Assembly: GCA_036345935.2 (NCBI GenBank)
Contig: JADWOT020000004.1
Span: forward strand, 8,390,734-8,454,733
Reading direction: 5' to 3'
DNA from: Taenia hydatigena
Lineage: Eukaryota; Platyhelminthes; Cestoda; Cyclophyllidea; Taeniidae
DNA length: 64,000 nucleotides
The notes under the pieces are model-generated. The model had not been told where the DNA came from. It made no database searches and worked only from the letters and a program-made list of their open reading frames with translations. Both the position numbers and the translations under genes were made by a program. Positions 55,080 to 64,000 of this stretch are shown here, piece after piece. How positions within the stretch are numbered: the stretch's first letter is position 1; each line of letters opens with the position of its first letter.

Positions 55080-58000
55080 AGGAACGCGTCATACACCTTT
55101 CCCGGTTAAGGTGTGAGAACTGTTGCGTACTATTTCTGTAACTCTGCCCTCATTTCTATTCCTTTTTAGTGCGAAATACTGGTTTTGCAGTCATTGTTAC
55201 GGTTCCAATGAGAACTAGACGAGTCGATCACAATTTGTCTGATGTTAACAGTTCACTCGCTGCAAGTGGATTAAAATGAGTCTAAACCACTCGTTCCAGT
55301 GGCATTAGCTTTGGCACGACCTGGTGCGATCAAGGGTGCACACCTTGCAGCATGCGATTTCCTCCAGATTCGAAGGCGTCAGCGCTTCGCTGTGCGTGGG
55401 CTGATACCAACATCAAGTTGGCCGGAATATTAACGTCTTCTGATGTGTTATGTGTTATGTTTACCCCAATCAACCAACTGCGATCTTTCTACATAACACT
55501 ATTAATCCTTCTGCAAAGCACAACACGGATGACCCCGATTATTTAAATCCGACCCGACGATTCGTAGCTAAGCCATACTAAAGACTTTAGGTTCTATGAC
55601 CACATTATAATCCTTTATCGAAACACCATTAAATGCCTCACATTGCCTTTTGTCTGGTTGGTCCAGGCATTTGCGAAAGACCTCCATTAGTCTGATTTTC
55701 TTTGTGCACACGTTGTGCGACTCTATGCATCGAAGTTAGACTACCCTCATCATACACTAAAAAGCGATCTTTAACGTACTTTTACGGTTTAATTCTTAAA
55801 ATTGATTTTGCCTAAAACTGTGGTTTGCCTCCTCTCATCGGAAAGGCCATTTTAGACTGATTTCTACAGGACTTGATGGCACTGCACACTCCATGCCCAT
55901 ATCAGTCAGTGTACAAGTATCCCAAAATGTTTCGCTTAATTTTCAAGCCACACATCCAGTGAACACAGCATTTAGGCTAAGCATCCTACATGGTGCCTTC
56001 GCCGAATACTCACAGAACATATGTACCCGTAGTGCCTCTAGCGAAAAGATGGGTCTATTGTTGTGAATGTAACAGCTTTTGCCACTAGCGTGATGTGAAC
56101 TTACAAATCGTGTACGATTCACAGTCAGGATGCCATCACTCATTTCCCTCCGAACTACATGAGTGCAAGCCTAAGCGCAATTTCACTTGTGATGTTGGTG
56201 CTGCGCCCCCGTGCATATTATCCTTACTCGTTTCGAGTAAGTTTCATAGACACGTCTGCCCATGCCAATTCTGCCTGCTGAGTTTAACATTAGGTCCCAA
56301 CAGCGCTTTCCTAAAGAAAAAGACGGCCTTATTTCAGGAGAGTCCTTGCAAAGAAAAAGGCGCCATTAGATAAGGTGCACGTGCCGCGCACGTTGAGTCA
56401 TATTAAATCATGTTGAATCTGCTGAACAACAGGATAATAAGCTTAAACAAGCAGTGTCTATGGCAGACACTGTGTTGGCGTTGTTCCATGCGATAGCAAG
56501 TTTAGATGCAAAGCATCAGTGTGCCTTGTTTGCAATAAAGATAAACGGCTCAACACTTATGATGTTTTTTAACATTGAGTTGTTCAGTTCAACCAACCCA
56601 GATACTTTCTCATTGGCCGCTTGTGCAAAAGTAGCAACTGTGAATTCGATTGCAGAAATTCGTGCTCTTGTATTTTGAGGTAATTGCTTTTCCAACTAAA
56701 CCACTGGTCTCCACGTTACTTTCCTTTTCGGCACATTGCCGCTGCTACCGTTGATACAGACACCATGTGGATCTCTGTGTTGCCTAAATGCAACTGTGGT
56801 TCCATGCGCATCCCCAAACTTGACGCGAAATGCCTGCAAAGCCTTCAAGACTCTATTTGGCAAGTTGTACTATCCGAGTCGCACATGCTCAGAGAGGCAC
56901 AGAACTGCCTTACGCTCTTTATCATCATTTTATGGCATTACGTTTTTACCGTGCTTGAAAACAAACCAAGATACACCGATAATCCACTGACGCGCAATTG
57001 TTTTGCTACAGAATTTCAGGCGGGATATCCATTTGCATTACGCGTTATGAAGCCGACATAGCAGCTTTCTGCCCTCACTGGCGTTTGTTGGGTTGAAGCA
57101 GAAATCTTGCAAGCATTACTGCGACTACCACCATCAACGATCGTACTACGCTGTGAGTCTTCATCAGTGGAAGTTCAGGGGCAATCAAAATGATAAACAA
57201 ACCAATTTACTGCAAGAACTTGTGAGAAAAATAAAGGGCTGGGTGACCGTGTAGTAGTTTCATGGAACCTCAATCAGGACACGTCTTCAAACCGTTATGC
57301 AGATACAGGGTCGATCAAGACACGCCACTCATTTCGCCACGCAGCCAAATTCTTGGCTCATTAAAAGGTCACCCTGTAGGCACATTGGGAAGGCAGGCAA
57401 AATATGATACAGAGTGAATCCGAGTGGGGTGCTATAATCCACGTTAATCCTTAGTAATTAGAATCGTACGATATGACTCAAAACATGCACATATACATAT
57501 ACATTTGTAGAAACTGCACAAAAACAAAACTCGCACTGACATTGTGGAAGGAGATTCTATGAGAAGTAATATTACCAGTCAATTGCATGTCTTATTGTGT
57601 AGTAACGCTACCAATGTAAATGGCACAGCGTATGCTTTGTGAACCCCCAGCAATTGCAGGGTTCGGATCACTCATGCAGCACCACATGGAAGCGCACAAT
57701 GGTGAGTTTGTAGATGGTTTGGTCCAGTTAGCTAAAAATATGTTACTGCTTAAGCATGCTTCAATGGGCATACGAGAATCTCCAGAATTCATACCTTGTT
57801 GTGATATGTTGCAGGTCAAAATAAAGAGTCATCTGATGCACACTACTACTGCATGGAATGTTATGGGGACTGTCCAACATGGGAGACACTGGGAGACCAC
57901 ATCCGCCTAAGCCGTCCTTGTACGTTTTCCTCCATTTGTAAGACTCACTTCTTGATGACCAATTTTGCCGGTCGTGCCCCTGCCTTGCAGATGTTTGGAG

Positions 58001-59600
58001 CAAGCTGTACAGTCAAATGGGATAAAACTCCCTCCAAGTAGGTGAGCTTCGCAAGTCCAAAAGGAGTTCATTTATTGCCTTAAAGCATTTTTAGATGGGC
58101 AATTATCACTACGACAACGGAATTGCCTTTGCAGAACTTGCTTTAGTTTGTTGATATTGCGAGAAGCACATGAATCGCAGGGGTCTGTTAGTACAACTTC
58201 TTGAAAATGTCAGGTGTTTTAGGAATCACCCTCTGTTTAAGCTCTGCTTGGCTACGCTTCGATTCCGTTTAACGTGCTATCTTCTGCCACCTTCCTTGGG
58301 CAATCGTTTGGGCATATGCTTTAGCATAAGTATTAGTGTAACGCGCGCCTATTCCGTCGTCCGATGTTCCTGCAATTTGCCACTTTCATATGTACGGACT
58401 CTTGCTTTTCTATTCAATTATTCCTTAATGCTTTTAAGGAAGCGCCTGGGCATTTGTTTGACCTAGTAAGTAGAAATTTGAAAAGCGAAATTGATCGGGC
58501 ATCTAGCTGGATGCAAATTACACCATACAACTTCTTAATCTTTGGACCAATGCAAGGCAAACGCTAATTCCTTCACATATAAACCCTTTTAATCTAGGCA
58601 GGGCTGCTGCGATAATCAGCGGGCAACAACGCCGCTCAGTTCAGATGCTAGACTTTAAAAGGCACGCCACGTAAAGCTAGGTAAACTTTCCTCCCAGCTT
58701 TCATTCATAAGGAAATGCGCGTTCATTTGTAATGCAGATCCTCTTTTAGAATTTTACCTATCCTTGGATCATCAATGGTTCTGCAGCACATTATGTCGTT
58801 AAGCATGAAATTCTTGGAGTCAAATAACTAGCATAAAATTTACTTGACATGGTAGAAGGTTTGTGACTTCTCACCGCCAAAATATACTTTATGTACGAAT
58901 ACCTTTACTGATTGTTGGCAGTTCTCACTGAGGGCGGAATTCTCATTTAAAGCATGGACAACTGTAGCAAGTGCCTTTTGAATGCATGTTTTGGGTAGTG
59001 AGCGGTCAGATTAGCAACCTTCGTGACTCAGCAGAGGTCATTGATACCACGGAGAAATTAAACCCTGATTACATCCATGCTGGTGCGTTAAAAATACGCA
59101 TGTGGTGCAGTGGTTGAGTGGGCGCCTCCAGTAATAATAACATGGATCAGTCATGCAACACTTTCGTTCCCAACGCTGTCATGTCAAAATGAAGCAGGAT
59201 TCTAATGTGCTTTGCACTGCGTCTCATTAAGCTAAGGATAATCATAACAGCACGGATTAACTTAACTGCACTCCGATCTTCGTAATTTTGGCTTTTTAAG
59301 GGTGACTAGGGAGATCCGTCTCGTTTACAAAGCTCCTCTTTTTACACTTACTTGTAAACGCTGATAATTTTGTGTAGAATGCACAAAGGTGGGCTTTAAG
59401 AAATGTGGTTTCGTTCTTAGTCTCACAATTTGCCCACCGCATCTAAAAATGCACGAATACATTGCTAAATGATTCCTGCAAGTCTATGGGGGGTTGGATT
59501 GAAAAGAGTTTGAGTTTTAGAAATAAAACGGCTGTAGGATTATAGAAACCGCACCGACGACGCGTTATGACGACAAACACATGAGTCTGCGGTCTGCAAC
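55080..59600. other. no confident gene
   Basis: Frames here (for example 56684-57061 and 57620-57910 on the plus strand) lack motifs, internal copies and splice support. A reverse-orientation fragment of the 1840/23265 repeat is near 59400-59475. AT-rich throughout. Confidence 0.4.
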
Positions 59601-59621
59601 TTCACTGTGAGCTAAGGTGTC

Positions 59622-60650
59622 ATGATGGGAAAATTGGGGGAAGGGGAAGTAAGTGATTCTTCGCAGCTCCATATGGCATTGGTCAACGATAGGTGCAGCC
59701 AGAGTCAGGCGATCAGGGTGGGTGGCAATACTGTTTCAGTTGAAGGATCCGCCTTTTGTGTTTGCATCCACTCCCTCATCTGTAGTGCACGACATGCTGC
59801 GTTTTGTCCAGAACAGGGCGGACTTGCAACTCCACTGTGTTGGGAATTCCCTCCGATTCAGTCATGCGTGCGATCAGGACTTCATGGTTCCCAAGTTAAG
59901 AAAACTAGGTTGAACAGGCTGTACAATGGATAGTCGAAGTCGAAATCCTGCAGTCGAATTCGAGCAGTGATAATATGCCAAGATCACACCAGACTTTTGT
60001 CTTATTTATTTCTGATGCTCCCATTACACTCTCGTTGGCATCAAATTCAGCAGGTAGAAATGCAATTCGAAGAGGAAGAAAGTTGTTTCAGAGAAGTTGT
60101 GAATTGACCCTTGTTCAAGAACATATCTGCCCTGAATTGATGGTGTTGCAAGAAATTCAAGGTGTTGTTTGCATCCATATCGTAATCACAAAGGCGGCAC
60201 TTCGCGTCCATCCCATCATGGACTACTTTGGAAGTTGAAGTGAGACCATGGTAAAACACTTTAGACATAATTCTTTTCACTGTCCGAAGTCATCACAACA
60301 TTCGATTGCGACAGCTCTAAGCAACCGAATGCGTGCCTAGACCAGTAGATTAGTTGCTTTTGCTTGACCCTCTTACATCTGTGTTAGTCGGGAAATATCC
60401 GAATGGACACAATCGACACCACCTCGAAGCTCCCAGAACAAAGTTCAGGACAACTTTGGTCGTGATTAGTCAAGGGAGGGTTGCTGATCTCCTATTTCAA
60501 GCATTACTAGCCCTAAATAACGCCTTGATTTTGCTTAACCCTATTAGGAATAGCAAAGTTAGGCTAACTTATTTGCAGGGACAGGTTGTAGCACCATCTT
60601 TGTTAAGACAGGTATGGAATTTGGGCGATTTGGCAACGAATGTCTGAGGG
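59622..60650. other. unassigned frames, possible old element
   Basis: Plus frames 59622-59933 and 60354-60647 and a minus frame 60047-60280 (HDGMDAKCRLCDYDMDANNT, LNFLQHHQFRADMF) are open, but I cannot tie them together. The C-x2-C then H/R-rich arrangement of the minus frame faintly recalls the tail of a non-LTR reverse transcriptase; this is too weak to call. Confidence 0.2.
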
Positions 60651-62545
60651 CTGATCCGTTCTCACGTACTCGGTATCGGCACCGTTCTCGCCTCTCGTCC
60701 ATGAGATACATCACACGAAACATGATCATTTCATCAATTTCTAAACAAGAAGATAAAAGTCATAGCTAACAAAGAATTCTAAAGCCGGATCACCAGTGGC
60801 TGCACTTTAGATTGATGTCTATATCGTTATTATTACTCGTGAAATCACCGCAATGTAAAGTTGCATGTGTGCTTTGGTGAAATGGATGATCAAAGTGGAT
60901 TTTGGTTCTAAAATGTAATGCTTTGACTTGACAATGTCTGTAATTTTCTTCAAGAATTGCAAAATAATGTGCAATTTTGCAAAATCTCTAAAAATATCAA
61001 CTTTCGTTAGCGAATTCGCTCCGACTTCATTCAATGGCATCTAGTATCTAACTTGGATTTTTTTTTATACTCAGCACAATTTGATGGCAAATGTTATTCA
61101 TTCATGATTGAGTTCACTTTGATGAGCCATTTCCTCGCAGCATTGACTTGGTCATGGATAGCTAAATGAAGGAGCAAGAATGATGTTTTGTACTGCGGCA
61201 ATAGCATTGGTTAAGAAACCGAGGTGAAGTCAAACAGAAAAGTGCTCAAATCATTGCGAATTGGCGATGAAAGCATTTCTCAGTTGCAGGAATTGATTGC
61301 TTCAAACAGAAAATTTCCAGTTTAAACTGCTTCACTCATCCAAATCTGTCATTTGTCCTGCAACTAAGCAAAGCTAAACAGTTTTTCGAGTTGGTAATTA
61401 TTAAAATGAGGCACCGACGAGTGGGTAACCAGTCACACTTAACGTTAACTCGAATTTTGCACTGCGCACTTTGCGGTAATGTCGGGTTGTAATGTTTCGA
61501 GGCTTACTCGATCAAAAGTGGGAGAGGATTTGACAGAGACACTTAGTCTATCGTTCTAGACACGTGCGATGTTGCTTACAAGTGTTTTGACCTTAAGTCG
61601 GAACAGCTAAAGGCCTTGAAGCGAGTAAGGCTTGATCACACCGACCGAGGTGTCCCTTCGACTGCTCACAGTTCTTCCAGGAGCGCAATTTCTCCTTTAA
61701 AGAGTCGCCTCAATCGTTGTCCCAAAAACAGGCAGGAACGTCTGTGTGTGTGCCTGTGCATATGTAGTGCAGAACCATATTCAACTCATCCTCTCCTCCT
61801 CAATTGCCCTTCTAGCCGACCATATCGACATTTCTATCCTATATGAAGATCTCCTTCAGTTGTTCATCGTATGGCCATTTAATTGCCATAATAATTTAAA
61901 CTTCACCTATCGCCAACACTCCATCACTCACCCACCAACTCACTTCACTAATATTTAAACGCATTTTCCTTATTGTGACTCTCCTACTTCCTCCCTTATT
62001 TCAGATTGAAGTAAACTTCGCACATGGAACTAGCATATTTAATGATACCAAAGTGATGTGTGCAAGCGAGGTAAGAAGATAGCACAGGGTCAGGAGAGGG
62101 AGAGGTAGCATAGCTTATCCCTAATTTTTACTGTAGACATCGGTTTTGGCCTTTTGTCTTCTCTGGAACGGCGGGCCGGATGGTTGGAACTGATGCCGGG
62201 ATGGCGAGGGAGGTAACAAACGCAAAAAAATAACAAGAGGCTGGGTAAAGGGAAAAAAGAAGCGAATGGGTGGCACTGATGGCCAACTGAATTAACGGGG
62301 CGAATCCACGAAGAAGTATGAGTAGCAGTAGACGAAATAACACGTTAACGATCATGTTCGACGCTGTTGTGCGATTGACCATTTCGAATCCTACACGTGT
62401 GAATCGACTAGCGGCACATATTGTCGCGTAGTGTCTCTCAGCCCCGTCTGATGTTGGACTTAGGAGGCACCCATTGCAAGTGGTTTTGTGGCAACAGACA
62501 TCACTTCCTTTCGTGTCGTTTCACCTTAATCGATTTCTCTGCAAT
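60651..62545. other. no gene seen
   Basis: AT-rich spacer with short frames only. Confidence 0.4.
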
Positions 62546-62743
62546 ATGGCGCATGCAAAAGCAGTGGAGGAGGAAGAGACGAACCACCAATACCAATGTG
62601 CTTTAAATGAAATGCACCGCCGTGTCTGGTCTGCTTTCCGTCAGCTTTTTATCTCTGTTGTTTCCTTTTGGAAGGACGACTTTCTGGCAGTTGGGGCAAC
62701 GCGAGATATGAATCTAGTGAAGACAATGGCGACTGTCTGTTAG
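62546..62743 (+). CDS. small 65-residue frame
   Basis: An ATG at 62546 (context GCAATATGG) opens MAHAKAVEEEETNHQYQCAL, NEMHRRVWSAFRQLFISVVS, FWKDDFLAVGATRDMNLVKT, MATVC, TAG. It is non-repetitive with an acidic start and a central hydrophobic helix. The same frame is open upstream to 62474. No second copy or recognised family. It may be an exon or chance. Confidence 0.28.
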   Translation: MAHAKAVEEEETNHQYQCALNEMHRRVWSAFRQLFISVVSFWKDDFLAVGATRDMNLVKTMATVC

Positions 62744-62759
62744 TAGCTGAAATAAAGCT

Positions 62760-63640
62760 TGTGGAGGTGTGCTTTTGCTGCGTATTTCAAATTGCATAAC
62801 TGGGACAATTGCTGTGCTGCACCAGGGAGGACAACAGTGATGATTGCACCTCTCCAGTAGAAGGGATAAACATACATGATTGTTAGGCTGAAAGCCACGA
62901 AAGAATAGTTGGATGAGAGGCGAGGATGAGACGCTCACAGAGGAGAGGAAGTAGAGAAAAGAATGGAGAAGGGCTATTGCCGGATGTTTCTGCGCAGTGA
63001 TGTGGCACTGCGTTCCTTATTACCTGTTCTCTTTCTTCCACATTCTCCTAGATACCTTCGTTACGCATTTCTTCAATCACGTTTTTGAGTGAGGTTTGAA
63101 GGAATGAGCCTTGTGGAAGGGATATAAGTTTCTATCAATCGACAAACTCGAAGACGCTTTTCATGGTTTACTTTGATAAGTGAAGTGAACTACTTGCAGC
63201 AATACTGGAACGCCAACGCACGTAAATGAAGTTAGTGAGGAGGAGGCTATGATGAAACAGGATTATAGCACAGTCTACCTCTAATTTCTGCAATTTCTAT
63301 CTGCGTTGACACTTTGGAGCCCAACGACAGAGAAGGAAGCTGGAGTATTACGGATAGATTGGCACGGAGGCGGTAAAGGTGAATGATGAGAAGTGGAACA
63401 ATAGTGAGTAGATGTCGAAGTGGGACGGAGGCAGTGATGTAGAACTGAATGATGAAAACGATGATAACGTGGGAAGTAAGATGAATGTTAGAAGGCGGTG
63501 GAACGCGTATGCGAGCGTATGTGATTAACCTCTTCTGACTGGATCGGTGCCACGCGTCGCGGGATGGCTTCATGGGGGACAGATATCACCGGCCTCTGTG
63601 CTTCACTTCGATATGCTCGATCTCCTACTTGTTTGCCAGC
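62760..63640. other. no gene seen
   Basis: Short frames only, no repeat partner found. Confidence 0.4.
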
Positions 63641-63649
63641 TTTTCAATC

Positions 63650-64000
63650 ACTTAATTGAGGGACTAGCAACCTTAGCAAAGCCTTTAATAGAACGTCTTT
63701 AGTAATTTGACATGCTAAGGAAACTGCGAAGTTCTGTTTGGTCAGTTATTTTTGGTCCATTTCTCGCCTGCTTTATGCGGTCTTGAGCGACTGATACCTC
63801 ATACGACCAAACTCTATGTCTCCTGAAGTTTATAAAGCATTCGATGAAAAGACAATTCTTTGGATCAGCTTGACTCTTCTTGAAGGAGCTGATACAAAGC
63901 TCGAGGCCGATGGAGTGGTTCTCTGTTCCTACGCTCTACGTCAAATTTTGTCAAGGAGTAATGATCGTGGGAGAGGCTGCACATTCTCAGAGAAGCGGTT
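63650..64000 (-). pseudogene. gypsy reverse transcriptase relic at the window edge
   Basis: The minus strand reads REHHSIGLELCIS, then NFRRHRVWSYEVSVAQDRIK, TDQTELRSFLSMSNY, a TAA, RRSIKGFAKVASP. This is the same RT-to-connection segment as 10.0-10.3 kb and 3.1-3.4 kb. Stops and length changes mark it as dead. It begins within the connection at about 63650 and may continue beyond the window with the RT palm. Confidence 0.8.

Noticed and set aside
59080..59160. tRNA-like 'ggtgcagtggttgagtgg' segment
   Set aside because: An A-box-like look only; no matching B-box or cloverleaf could be folded by eye.
60047..60280. Non-LTR reverse transcriptase C-terminus
   Set aside because: Only a CxxC and a few histidines resemble such tails; no RT or endonuclease motif is nearby.

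Overview
This is eukaryotic nuclear DNA, repeat-rich and gene-poor. There is no operon structure. Short exons are bounded by GT/AG signals (one intron is only 49 bp), microsatellites are frequent, and the only long intact domain-bearing frames belong to a decayed Ty3/gypsy LTR retrotransposon. Very short introns, low gene density and many degenerate gene duplicates would suit an invertebrate, possibly a parasitic flatworm. That is inference from style; no host gene here fixes the species.

Layout. 0-8 kb: degenerate non-coding DNA, a solo-LTR-like element (2741-2934), a gypsy RT relic (3080-3400) and a tandem satellite of about 175 bp units (3.6-5.74 kb). 7.85-12.09 kb: a gypsy element on the minus strand, with a clear 3' LTR, polypurine tract, integrase, RNase H, RT, protease, gag and a tRNA-Leu-like primer site, broken by five stop codons and at least two frameshifts. 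12.15-14.1 kb: block A, a diverged direct duplicate of block C at 30.4-32.65 kb. 16.1-18.0 kb: a candidate two-exon plus-strand gene with a hydrophobic N-terminus and Glu-rich body, facing a broken inverted copy. 18.9-21.7 kb: tandem exon duplicates and a Cys-rich membrane-protein-like module on the minus strand, with related modules on the plus strand at 29.3-30.4 and 35.5-36.1 kb. 36.8-37.9 kb: a phase-consistent three-exon coiled-coil gene on the minus strand. 41.6-42.1 kb: an F-box-like relic. 43.6-45.1 kb: a candidate low-complexity gene on the plus strand. 45.4-49.9 kb: two direct copies of a unit with hydrophobic minus-strand frames. 50.3-52.4 kb: a candidate four-exon gene behind four CCAAT boxes. 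52.6-55.1 kb: a large imperfect inverted repeat. 55-64 kb: mostly non-coding, with a small 65-residue frame and a further gypsy RT relic at the right edge.

The theme is a graveyard of locally duplicated multi-exon genes, in direct and inverted orientation, interleaved with gypsy debris. Many copies carry single in-frame stops, so most are probably decaying. Gene calls other than the retrotransposon rest on reading frame, splice signals and agreement between internal copies, not on recognised families, and their confidences are kept low.
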